This document shows positions 13,090 to 26,390 of a stretch of 64,000 bases of DNA, piece after piece. The translations under genes were made by a program, and so were the position numbers. Position 1 is the first letter of the stretch. Each line of letters opens with the position of its first letter. This DNA is from Palaemon carinicauda. Its lineage: Eukaryota; Arthropoda; Malacostraca; Decapoda; Palaemonidae. The stretch is from positions 149,711,859 through 149,775,858 of the forward strand of contig NC_090729.1 in NCBI RefSeq assembly GCF_036898095.1, read 5' to 3'. Under the pieces are notes generated by a model. It saw only the letters and a list, made by a program, of their open reading frames with translations, searched no databases and had not been told where the DNA came from.

Positions 13090-16039
13090 TGAAAATTGAA
13101 ATTAATATTGAAATTAAAATAATAATAATAATTAAAATTAAAATTCAAGTAATAATAATAATTAAAATTCATATACAAATTAACATTAGAATAATAACAA
13201 AAATTAAAATTGAAATTAAAATTAAAATTAAAATAATAATATCTAAAATTACAGTTAAAATCAAAATTTAAATAATAATAATAATCAAAATTACAGTTGA
13301 AATTAAAATTAGAATAATAATAGTAATCAAATTTAAGGTTAAAATTATAATTAAACCAATAATAATTACAATTAAAATTAAAATTTGAATAACAATGAAA
13401 ATTAAAATTGGAATTAAATTAAAATTAAAATAATAATAATAATAAAAATTTAAATTGAAATTGAAACTAAAATTAAAATAATAACAATAATTAAAATTAA
13501 AATTAAAATTGAAATTAAATAATAATAATTAAAATTAAAATTAAAATTAAAATTGAAATAATAATAATAATTAAAATTAAAATGAAAAAGAAAATAATAA
13601 TAATTGAAATTAAAATTAAAATTAAGATTTAATTAAGATTTAAATAAAATTTAAAATAAAAATAATGAAAATAATTAAAATCATATTTAGAATTAATATA
13701 ATAAACATTAATATTAAAGTTAAATTTGAAATAATGATGATAATTAAAATAAAAATTAAAATCATAATAGAGATAGTAATTAAAATTAGAATTAGAATAA
13801 TAGTACCAATTCAAATCAAAATTAAATTTAAAATAATAATAATGGTACAAATTAAAATTAAAATGAAAATATTAATAATAAATAAAATTAAAATTAAAAT
13901 AATAAAATTGATGAAAATTAAAATTAATATTTGAATAATGATAATAGTTAAATTTAGATTTAAAGCAATAATAATGATTAAAATTAATACTGAAATAATA
14001 ATATTAATTATAATTAAAATTATATTAAAATAATAATAATAATTAAAATTAAAATTAAAATTAATATAATGATAATAATTAAAATTAAGATTAAAGTTAG
14101 AATTATTAAGAAAATGATAATGATTAAAATTAAAATTAAAATTGAAATAATATGAAAAATTGAAAATAAAGTTAAAATAAAAATAATAATAATAATTTAG
14201 ATTAAAATTAAAATAAAATTAAAATAAAAATAATAATTAAATTAAATAAAAATAAAAATTAAAATAATAATTTAATTAAAAAAATTTAAATTAAAATTAA
14301 AATTAAATTAATAATAATAATCAAAATTAAAGTTAGTTTTCTAATTAAGATACCAATGATAATTACAATTAAAAGTAAAATTTGAATAATAATGAAAATT
14401 AAAATTAAAATTGAATTAAAATTAAAAAAAATAATAACAAAAAAATTAAAATTAAGATTGAAATTAAAATTAAAATTAAAATAATAACAATAATTAAAAT
14501 TGAATTTAAAATTAAATAATAATAATAATTAAAAATCAAATTAAAATTAAAATGGAAATAATAATAATAATAATTAAAATTAAAATGTAAATGCAAATAA
14601 TAATAATTGAAATTAAAATTCAAATTAAAATTTAATTAATAATAATAATTAAATTTAAGATTAAAATAAAAATAAAACTAATAATAATAATTAATAATAA
14701 TGATGTTAATTAAAATTAAAATGAAATAATAATAATAATTAGAATTCAAATTTAAATAATAAAATTAATGAAAATTAAAATTAATATTGGAATAATGATA
14801 ATAGTAAAATTAAAATTAAAATAATAATAATGATTAAAATTAAAACTAAAATAATAAAAATAATAATAAATAAAATTGAAATTAAAATAATAATAATAAT
14901 AATAATAATTAAAATAAAATTTAAAATAATAGTAATAATTAAAAATAAAATTAAAGTTAAGATTGATATTAAAATAATAATAATAATTAAAATTGAAATT
15001 AAAATTGAAATAATATTAAAAATCAAAATTAAAATGAAAATAAAAATAATGAATAAAATTAGAATTGAAATTAAAATTAAAATAATAATTTAATTAAAAA
15101 AAATTTAAATTAAAATTAAAATTAAAATAATGATTAAAATTAGAATTAGAATTAAATTTATAATAATAATAATAATAACAATTCAAATTAATATTAAAAT
15201 AATAATAATTAAAATAAAAATTAAAATAATAATAATAATTATTATTAAACGTAAAATTTAATTGAAAATAATAATTAAAACTAAAATTGAAATAATAATA
15301 ATTATTAATATTAAAATCAAATTTAAAATTAAAAAAAAGAAAATAATTAAAATTAAAATTGAAATTAAAATAATAATAATTAAAATTAAAGTTAAATTTG
15401 AAATAATAATGATAATCAAAATAAAAATTAAAATCATAATAGAGATAATAATTAAAATTAAAATTAAAATAATAATAATGATTAGAATTAAAATTAAAAT
15501 GATAATAATAATCAAAATTAAAATAATAAAATTAATCAAAATTAAAATTAATATTTGAATAATGATAATAATTGAATTTAAAATTAAAACAATAATAATG
15601 AATAAAATTAAAACTGAAATAATATTAATAATTATAATTAAAATTAAATTAAAAAAATAATAATAATTAAATTAAAATTAAAATTAAAATAGTGATGATA
15701 ATTAAAATCAAGATTAAAGTTAGAATTAATACAAAAATAATAATAATTAAAATTGAAATAATATTAAAAATTGAAAATAGATTTAAAATAAAAATATTAA
15801 TAATAGTTAAAATTAAAATTTAAAAAAAAATCAAAATAATAATAATGATTAAAATTAAAATTAAAATTAATAAATTAATAATTGGAATTAAAATTAAAAT
15901 TAAAAAATTAATTAAAATTAAAATTACGATTAAAATTTCAATAAAATAATAATAATAATAATTAAAATTAGAATTAAAATTAGAATTGAAATAGAAATTA
16001 ATATTAAAATTAAGATTAAAATTAAAATATTAATTAAAA
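13090..16039. repeat. 2.97-kb sub-repeat in unit 1, copy 2
   Basis: It is close to identical to copy 1 over most of its length. It is about 33 bp shorter, mainly because of a loss near 15048, where copy 1 has an extra AAAATTGAAATCAAATTAAA stretch at 12070-12100. ACGT box at 15249; GTTAGTTTTCTAATTAAGAT word near 14332. Confidence 0.85.
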
Positions 16040-17255
16040 TGAAAATTGAAATTAATATTGAAATTAAAATAATAATAATAATCAAAATTAAAATTCAAGT
16101 AATAATAATAATTAAAATTCATATACAAATTAACATTAGAATAATAACAAAAATTAAAATTGAAATTAAAATTAAAATTAAAATAATAATATCTAAAATT
16201 ATAGTTAAAATCAAAATTTAAATAATAATAATAATCAAAATTACAGTTGAAATTAAAATTAGAATAATAATAGTAATCAAATTTAAGGTTAAAATTATAA
16301 TTAAACCAATAATAATTACAATTAAAATTAAAATTTGAATAACAATGAAAATTAAAATTGGAATTAAATTAAAATTAAAATAATAATAATAATAAAAATT
16401 TAAATTAAAATTGAAACTAAAATTAAAATAATAACAATAATTAAAATTAAAATTAAAATTGAAATTAAATAATAATAATTAAAATTAAAATTAAAATTAA
16501 AATTGAAATAATAATAATAATTAAAATTAAAATGAAAAAGAAAATAATAATAATTGAAATTAAAATTAAAATTAAGATTTAATTAAAATTTAAATAAAAT
16601 TTAAAATAAAAATAATGAAAATAATTAAAATCATATTTAGAATTAATATAATAAAAATTAATATTAAAGTTAAATTTGAAATAATGATGATAATTAAAAT
16701 AAAAATTAAAATCATAATAGAGATAGTAATTAAAATTAGAATTAGAATAATAGTACCAATTCAAATCAAAATTAAATTTAAAATAATAATAATGGTACAA
16801 ATTAAAATTAAAATTAAAATATTAATAATAAATAAAATTAAAATTAAAACAATAAAATTGATGAAAATTAAAATTAAGATTTGAATAATGATAATAGTTA
16901 AATTTAGATTTAAAGCAATAATAATGATTAAAATTAATACTGAAATAATAATATTAATTATAATTAAAATTATATTAAAATAATAATAATAATTAAAATT
17001 AAAATTAAAATTAATATAGTGATAATAATTTAAATTAAGATTAAAGTTAGAATTATTAATAAAATAATAATGATTAAAATTGAAATTAAAATTGAAATAA
17101 TATGAAAAATTGAAAATAAAGTTAAAATAAAAATAATAATAATAATTAAGATTAAAATTAAAATAAAATTAAAATAATAATAATAATTGAATTAAATAAA
17201 AATTAAAATTGAAATAATAATTTAATTAAAAAAATTTAAATTAAAATTAAAATTA
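16040..17255. repeat. 2.97-kb sub-repeat in unit 1, partial copy 3
   Basis: It matches the start of copy 2 nearly base for base from 16039 through the GTACC box near 16755 and the A-run near 17225. It departs at about 17255, where the others go on to AATTAATAATAATAATC and this one continues into an AAATCTATAAT segment. This gives about 2.4 copies in unit 1. Confidence 0.8.
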
Positions 17256-17459
17256 AAATAATAATTAAAATTAGAATTAAAATTAAATCTATAATAATAA
17301 TAATAATTCAAACTCAAATTGAAATTATAATTAAAATAATAATAATAATTAAAATCAATATTTAGATAAAAAAATAATAATTAAAATTGACACTAAATTT
17401 AAAATCATAATAATCAAAGTCAAAATTAAAATTAAAATAATAATAATAACTAATGCTAA

Positions 17460-17966
17460 ACGTAAAAATTAAATAATAATAATAATTAAAATTAAAATTG
17501 AAATAATAATGATAATTATTATTAAATTCAAATTTAAAACGAAAATAATGAAATAATTAAAATTTAAATTGAAATTAAAATGATAATAATAATAACTAAA
17601 ATTAAAATAAGAATTTAAATCATAATAAAGATAATAATTAAAATTAAAATTGAGAAAAATTAAAATAGTAATGATTAAAATTAGTATTAAAAATTAAAAT
17701 TAAAATAATAACTTAATTCAAAAAAATATTTATATAAAAGTAAAATTGATATAATAATTAAAATTAGAATTAAAATCAAATCAATAATAATAGTTATAAT
17801 TCATATTGAAATTAAAATTAAAATTAAATAGATAATAATAATTAAAATTAATAATGAAATCAAAATTATAATAATATTAAAAATTGAAATTAAAATTAAA
17901 AAAATAATAATTAAAATAAAAATAAAAATAAAAATAAAAATAATAATAATAATTAATATTATACGT
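17460..17966. repeat. Truncated monomer in unit 1, GTACC box missing
   Basis: Two ACGT boxes lie only 503 bp apart (17460 and 17963), against the usual 850-1000 bp. Between them the GTACC box and the AATGAAAATT landmark are absent. Where they should begin, near 17655, the sequence reads AAATTGAGAAAAATTAAAAT. The unit 2 equivalent (38676-39179) has the same truncation, so it predates the split of these units. In unit 3 the same point (50664) continues into an intact GTACC box. Confidence 0.8.
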
Positions 17967-20900
17967 AAAATTTAAATACTAATAATAATTAAAATTAAAA
18001 TTTAAATAATAATAATAATTAAAATCAAAATTTAAATAATAATAATAATTAAAATTAAAATTAAAATTGAAATTAAAATAATAATAATAATTAACATTAA
18101 AGTTAAAGTTAAAATAATAATGATAATTAAAATAAAATTAAAATCATAATAAAGATAATAATTAATATCAAAATTAAAATAATAGTACCAATTAAATTCA
18201 AATTTAAAATTAGAATAATAATAATGATTAAAGTTAAAATTAAAATGAAAATAATGATAATAATTGAAATTGAAATAATAAAATTAATGAAAATTAAAAT
18301 TAACATTTGAATAATTATAATAGTTAAATTTAAAATTAAAATAATAATAATGATTAAAATTAAAACTGAAATAATAATAATAATTTTAATTATAATTAAA
18401 TTTTAATTAAATTATAATAATAATAATAATAATTGAAATTAAGATTAAAATTAAAATAATGAAAATGATTAAAATTAAGATTAAAGTTAGAATTAATATT
18501 AAAATAATAATAATTAAAATTGAAATTAAAATTGAAATGATATTAAACATTAAAAATAAGTTTAAAATAAAAATAATAATAATAATTAAAATTAAATTAA
18601 AATTAAAATAAAATAATAATAATAATTAATATTAAAATTAAAATTGAAATAAAATAATTTAATTAAAAAAATTAATATTAAAAATAAAATTAAAATAATA
18701 ATTAAAATTAGAATTAAAATCAAATCTATAATAATAATTCAAATTCAAATTGAAATTATAATTGAAATAATAATAATTATTGAAATTAATATCAAAATAA
18801 AAAAAATAATAAATAAAATTGAAAGTGAAATAAAAATAATAATAATTAAAATCAATATTAAGATTAAAATAATAATAATAAATAATATTAAACGTAAAAT
18901 TTAAATAATAATAATCAAAATTAAAATTGAAATAATAATAATAATTGATATTAATTAAAATCAAATTTAAAATAAAAATAATAAAACTAATTGAAATTGA
19001 AATTGTAATTAAAATAATGATAATACCTAAAATTAAAATTGAAATAATAATGATAATTAAAATAAAAATTTAAATTATAATAAAGATAATAATTAAAATT
19101 AAAATTAGAATAATAGTACCAATTAAAATCAAAATTTAAAAAAAAATAATAATTATTATTAAAATAAAAATAAAAAATAATAATAATAATTAAAATTAGA
19201 ATTAAATTAATAAAATTAATGAAAATTAAAATTAATATTGTAATAATGATAAGTAAAAATTAAAATTAAACTAATAATAATGATTATAAATAAAACTTGA
19301 ATGAAAATATTGATTATAATTAAAATTGAAATTAGAATAATAATAATAATTAAAATTAAAATTGAAATATTGATAATAATTAGAATTAAGATTGAAGTTA
19401 TAATTAATATTAAAATAATCATAACTGAAATTGAAATTGAAATTGAAATGATATTAAAAATTAAAATAAAAATAAAAAAAAATAATAATAATTAAAACTG
19501 AAATAAAATTAAAATAATAATGATAATTAAAATTAAAATAATAATTTAATTAAGAAAAAATTTAAAATTAGATTAAAGTTAAAATAATAATTATTATTAG
19601 AATTAAAATTAAATCTATAATAATAATATTAATTCAAATTAAAATTAGAATTATAATTAAAATAATAATGATAATAAATTAATAATAAAATGAAAATAAT
19701 AATAATAATTAAAATTAAAATTAAAATTAAAATAATAATAATAAAAATTAAAGTCAAAATAAGAATTAAAATAAAAATAATTACAATAATTAAAATTAAA
19801 ATTAAGATTAAAATTGAATAATAATAATAATTTTAATTAAAATCAAAATTAGAATTGAAATAATAATAATAATTAGAATTGGAATTAAAATTGAAATAGA
19901 ATTGATAATAATAATTAAATTGAGGATTCAAATTAAAATTAAAATAATAATAATAATTAACATTAAAATTAAAATTAAAATAATAATAATGATATTAATT
20001 AAAATTAAAATGAAATAATAATTATGATTGAAATTAAAATGATAAAATTAATGAAAATTAGAATTAATATTTGAATAATGATAATAGTTAAAATTTAAAT
20101 TTAAATAATAATAATGATTAAAATTAAAACTAAAATAATAATAATACTTATAATTAAAATTGAAATTAAGATAATAATAATAATTAAGATTAAAATTAAA
20201 ATAAGGATGATAATTAAAAATAGAATTGAAGTTAAAATTGATATTAAAATAATGATAATAATTAAAATTAAGATTAAATTGAAATAATATTAAAAATTAA
20301 AATTAAGATTAAAATTAAAATAATAATAATTAAAATTAAAATTGAAATTTTTTTTAAATAATAATGATTAAAATTAGAATTAAAATTTGAATTAAAATAA
20401 TAATTTAATTAAAAAAAATTAAAATTAAAATTAAAATAATAATTAAAATTAGAATTAATATTAAATCTGAAATAATAATAATAATTCATATTGAAATTAA
20501 TATTATAATTGAAATAATAATAATAATAAAAATTAATTTCAAAATCAAAATAAATAATGCTAATAAAAACTGAAATTAAAATTAAAATGATAATTGAGAT
20601 AAAAATAAAATTAATAATAATAACTAATATTAAACGTAAAGTTTAAATAATAATAATAATAATTAATATTAAAATTTGAATAATAATAATAATTAAAATT
20701 GAAATCAAATTTAAAAAAAAAATAATTAAAAAAATTAAAATTAAAATTAAAATAATAATAATAATAATTAACATCAAAGTTAAAATTTAAATAATAATGG
20801 TAATTAAAATGAAAATTAAAATCGTAATAAAGGTAATAATTGAAATTTAAATTAAAATAATAGTACCAATTAAATTCAAAATAAATATAAAAATAATAAT

Positions 20901-20985
20901 AATGATTAAAATGAAAATGAAAATAATTAAATTAATGAAAATTAAAATTAATATTTGAATAATTATAAAAGTTAGATTTAAAATC

Positions 20986-22477
20986 AAAATAATAATAATG
21001 ATTAAAATTAAAACTGAAATAATAATAATGATTATAATTTTAATTAAATCAAAATAATAATTATAATTAAAATTAAAATAATAATTAAAATAATAATAAT
21101 AATTAAAATTAACATTAAAGTTAGAATTAATATAAAAAAATGATAATTAAAATAGAAATTAAAGTTGATATAATATTAAAAATTGAAAATAAATTTAAAA
21201 TAAAAATAATGATGATAATTAAAATTAAGATTAAAATTGAAATTGAAATAATTTAATTAAAAAAATTAAAAATAAAGTTAAAATCAAAATAATGACTAAA
21301 ATTAGAATTAAAATTAAATCAATAATAATAATTAAAATTAAAATTAAAATTTTAATTAAGATAACAATAATTAAAATTAATATCAAAATAAAAAAAATAA
21401 TAATTAAAATTGAAATTAGAATTAAAATAATAATAATTAAAATTAAAATTAAAATAAAAATAATAATAATAATTAATATTAAACGTAAAATTTAAATAAT
21501 AAAAATAATTTAAATTGAAATTGAAATAATAATAATAATTAATATTAATCAAAATCAAATTTAAAATTAAAATAATAAAAATAATTAAAATTGAAATTGA
21601 AATTAAAATGATAATAATTAAAATAAAAATTAAATTAAAATAATAATGATAATTAAAATGAAAATTTAAATTATAATAAAGATAATAATTAAAATTAAAA
21701 TGAAAATGATAGTACCAATTAAAATCGAAATTAAAAGTAAAATAATAATAATGATTAAAATTAAAATTGAAATTAGATTTAGAATAATAATAATAATTGA
21801 AGTTGATATTAAAATTAGAATAATAGTAATTATTAAAATTAAAATTAAAATTAAAATTAGAATAATAATAATGATTAAAATCAAAATTAAAATTAGAATA
21901 ATGATAATAATTATAATCAAAATTAAAGTTAGAATAATAATGATAATTGAAATTAAAATTAAAATAAATATCAAAATCAAATTAATAATAATAATTAGAA
22001 TTAAAATTCAGGTAATAATAATGATAATTAAAATTCATATACAAATTAACATTAAAATAATAATAAAAATTAAAATTGAAATTAAAATTAAAATCAAAAT
22101 AATAATACCTAAAATTAATTAAAATCAAAATTAGAATAATAATAAAAATCGAAATTAATGTTAAAATTATAATTAAGATACCAATGATAATTACAACTAA
22201 AATTAAAATAATAATAACAATAAAAATTAAAATTAAGATAATAATAACAATAAAAATTAAAATTGAAATAAGAATTGAAATTAAAATAATAACAATAAAT
22301 TAATTTAAATTAAAATTAAAATCAAATAATAATAATAATTATAATTAAAATTAAAATTAAAATTGAAATAATAATAATAATTAAAATTAAAATGAAAATG
22401 AAAATAATTATAATTACAATTAAAATTAAAATTGAATTAATAATAATAATTAAATTTAAGATTCAAATTAAAATTGA

Positions 22478-22537
<60 letters not shown>

Positions 22538-23026
22538 TAACATTAAAATTTAAATAATGATATTGATATCAATTAAAATTGAAATGAAATAAAAATAATA
22601 ATTAAGATTTAAATTAAAATAATAAAATTCATGAAAATTAAAATTAATATTTGAATAACGATAATAATTAAAATTAAAGTTGAAATTAATAATAAAATAA
22701 TAACAATTAAAATTGGATTTAAAATTGAAATATTAAAAATCAATATAAAAATAAAAATGAAAATAATAATTAAAATTAAAATTAAAATAAAACAAAATAA
22801 AATAATAATAATAATTAAAATTAGAATTAAGATTAAATTTAAAATAATGATTTAATTAAAAAAAATTAAAATTAAAATTGAAATTAAAATGATTATTAAA
22901 ATTAGAATTAAAATTAAATCTATGATAATAAAAATAATTCAAATTCAAATTAAAATTGATAAAATAATAATAATTAAAATTAATTTTAAAATCAAAATAA
23001 TAATAATTAAAATTGAAATTAAAATT
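20986..23026. repeat. 2,041-bp tandem duplication, left copy
   Basis: Every landmark here recurs exactly 2,041 bp to the right: ACGT at 21483 and 23524, the TATAC word near 22033 and 24074, and a 62-bp AAT tract at 22477 and 24518. In the side-by-side reading I found only two mismatches, at 21280 (A versus G at 23321) and 21660 (G versus A at 23701). Units 1 and 3 have this segment once. Confidence 0.9.
22477..22538. repeat. (AAT)n tract, unit 2 left duplicate
   Basis: About 62 bp of AAT, the same length as its duplicate 2,041 bp downstream. This supports a very recent duplication, since such tracts normally drift in length quickly. Confidence 0.9.
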
Positions 23027-24518
23027 AAAATAATAATAATGATTAAAATTAAAACTGAAATAATAATAATGATTATAATTTTAATTAAATCAAAATAATA
23101 ATTATAATTAAAATTAAAATAATAATTAAAATAATAATAATAATTAAAATTAACATTAAAGTTAGAATTAATATAAAAAAATGATAATTAAAATAGAAAT
23201 TAAAGTTGATATAATATTAAAAATTGAAAATAAATTTAAAATAAAAATAATGATGATAATTAAAATTAAGATTAAAATTGAAATTGAAATAATTTAATTA
23301 AAAAAATTAAAAATAAAGTTGAAATCAAAATAATGACTAAAATTAGAATTAAAATTAAATCAATAATAATAATTAAAATTAAAATTAAAATTTTAATTAA
23401 GATAACAATAATTAAAATTAATATCAAAATAAAAAAAATAATAATTAAAATTGAAATTAGAATTAAAATAATAATAATTAAAATTAAAATTAAAATAAAA
23501 ATAATAATAATAATTAATATTAAACGTAAAATTTAAATAATAAAAATAATTTAAATTGAAATTGAAATAATAATAATAATTAATATTAATCAAAATCAAA
23601 TTTAAAATTAAAATAATAAAAATAATTAAAATTGAAATTGAAATTAAAATGATAATAATTAAAATAAAAATTAAATTAAAATAATAATGATAATTAAAAT
23701 AAAAATTTAAATTATAATAAAGATAATAATTAAAATTAAAATGAAAATGATAGTACCAATTAAAATCGAAATTAAAAGTAAAATAATAATAATGATTAAA
23801 ATTAAAATTGAAATTAGATTTAGAATAATAATAATAATTGAAGTTGATATTAAAATTAGAATAATAGTAATTATTAAAATTAAAATTAAAATTAAAATTA
23901 GAATAATAATAATGATTAAAATCAAAATTAAAATTAGAATAATGATAATAATTATAATCAAAATTAAAGTTAGAATAATAATGATAATTGAAATTAAAAT
24001 TAAAATAAATATCAAAATCAAATTAATAATAATAATTAGAATTAAAATTCAGGTAATAATAATGATAATTAAAATTCATATACAAATTAACATTAAAATA
24101 ATAATAAAAATTAAAATTGAAATTAAAATTAAAATCAAAATAATAATACCTAAAATTAATTAAAATCAAAATTAGAATAATAATAAAAATCGAAATTAAT
24201 GTTAAAATTATAATTAAGATACCAATGATAATTACAACTAAAATTAAAATAATAATAACAATAAAAATTAAAATTAAGATAATAATAACAATAAAAATTA
24301 AAATTGAAATAAGAATTGAAATTAAAATAATAACAATAAATTAATTTAAATTAAAATTAAAATCAAATAATAATAATAATTATAATTAAAATTAAAATTA
24401 AAATTGAAATAATAATAATAATTAAAATTAAAATGAAAATGAAAATAATTATAATTACAATTAAAATTAAAATTGAATTAATAATAATAATTAAATTTAA
24501 GATTCAAATTAAAATTGA

Positions 24519-24578
<60 letters not shown>

Positions 24579-25067
24579 TAACATTAAAATTTAAATAATG
24601 ATATTGATATCAATTAAAATTGAAATGAAATAAAAATAATAATTAAGATTTAAATTAAAATAATAAAATTCATGAAAATTAAAATTAATATTTGAATAAC
24701 GATAATAATTAAAATTAAAGTTGAAATTAATAATAAAATAATAACAATTAAAATTGGATTTAAAATTGAAATATTAAAAATCAATATAAAAATAAAAATG
24801 AAAATAATAATTAAAATTAAAATTAAAATAAAACAAAATAAAATAATAATAATAATTAAAATTAGAATTAAGATTAAATTTAAAATAATGATTTAATTAA
24901 AAAAAATTAAAATTAAAATTGAAATTAAAATGATTATTAAAATTAGAATTAAAATTAAATCTATGATAATAAAAATAATTCAAATTCAAATTAAAATTGA
25001 TAAAATAATAATAATTAAAATTAATTTTAAAATCAAAATAATAATAATTAAAATTGAAATTAAAATT
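23027..25067. repeat. 2,041-bp tandem duplication, right copy
   Basis: The joint with the left copy lies at about 23027-23037, within an AAAATAATAAT stretch shared by both parents. To its left the sequence follows the usual continuation near 25067. To its right it follows the sequence that starts at 20986. Such short homology fits unequal exchange or slippage. An assembly graph artefact cannot be excluded from sequence alone. Confidence 0.88.
24518..24579. repeat. (AAT)n tract, unit 2 right duplicate
   Basis: Same length and same flanks as the tract at 22477. Confidence 0.9.
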
Positions 25068-25628
25068 AAAATAATAATTAAAATTAATATCAAAATAAAA
25101 ATAATAATAATAATCAATATTAAACGTAAAATTGTAATAACAATAACAATTAGAATTAAAATTGAAATAATAATAATAAAATTTAAATTAAACTTAAAAT
25201 TAAAAAAATAAAATAATTAAAATTAAGATTGAAATTAAAATGATAATAATTGAAATTAAAATTAGAATTAAAATAATAATGATATTTAGAATAAAAATTA
25301 AAATTATAATAAAGAAAATAATTAAAATTGAAATTAAAATAATAGTACCAATCAAAATCGAATTTAAATTCAAAATAATAATAGTAATTAAAATTAAAAT
25401 TAAAATTAAAATGTAAATGATAATAATAATTAAAATGAAATTAAAATTTAAATAATAATAATAATTAAGATCAATATTAATACTAAAATACTAATAATAA
25501 ATAAAAGCAAAATGAAAATTAAAAAAATAATAAAAATTAAAATTCAATTAAACACAATGATAATAATCACAATTAAAATTAAAATAATAATAATAATTAA
25601 AATTAAATTTAAAATTATAATTAAAATA

Positions 25629-25629
25629 A

Positions 25630-25682
<53 letters not shown>
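25629..25682. repeat. (AAT)n tract, unit 2
   Basis: Shorter homologue of the tract at 5594-5670. Confidence 0.9.
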
Positions 25683-26390
25683 GAATTAAAATTAAAATTA
25701 ATGAAATAATAATTAAAATTAAAATTAAAATTAAGATATTGATTAAAATTAAAATCAAGATTAAAATTCCAATAAAAATAATAATAATAATAATTAAAAT
25801 TATAATTAAAATATGAATTGAAATAATAATTACAATTAAAAATAATATTAAAATTAAAATATTAATTAAAATAAAGATTGAAATTAAAATCAAAATAATG
25901 ATAATTAAAATTAACATCAAAATTAAAGTTAAAATAATAATAATAATCAAAATTAAAATTAAACTTGAAATAATATTACTAATTAAAGTTAAAATTTGAA
26001 TTTAAATAATAATAATTATTAAAATTTAAATTAATCTCAAAATAATATTAATAATTAAGATTGGGATTACAAATAAAATAATAATAATAATTAAAATTAT
26101 AATTAACTCAAAATTAAAATAATAGTAATAATCAAAATCTAAATTAGAATTAAAATAATGATCAAAATTAAAATTACAATTAGATTTAGAATAATAATAA
26201 TTCAAGTTGATATTAAAATTACAATAATAGTAGTAATTAAAATTAAAATTAAAATCAAAATAATAATAATGATTAAAATTAAAAATTAAAATTAGAATAA
26301 TGATAATAATTATAATTGAAATTAAAGTTAGGATAATAATAATATTTGAAATTAGAATTAAAATTAATATTAAAATTAAAATAATAATAA

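Larger units (their letters stand above)
1..17967. repeat. Higher-order repeat unit 1 (about 18.0 kb)
   Basis: Base 1 aligns to base 17968 and to base 39184, so this stretch is one full period of the large repeat starting just after an ACGT box. Side-by-side reading shows near-identity to unit 2 over long blocks, for example 683-988 with 18659-18964 and 8756-9085 with its counterpart near 32923. Block differences from unit 2: it lacks a 4,158-bp segment (junction 6370-6390), lacks the 2,041-bp duplication, and has about 2.4 rather than 1.4 copies of the 2.97-kb sub-repeat. No gene is present. Confidence 0.9.
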
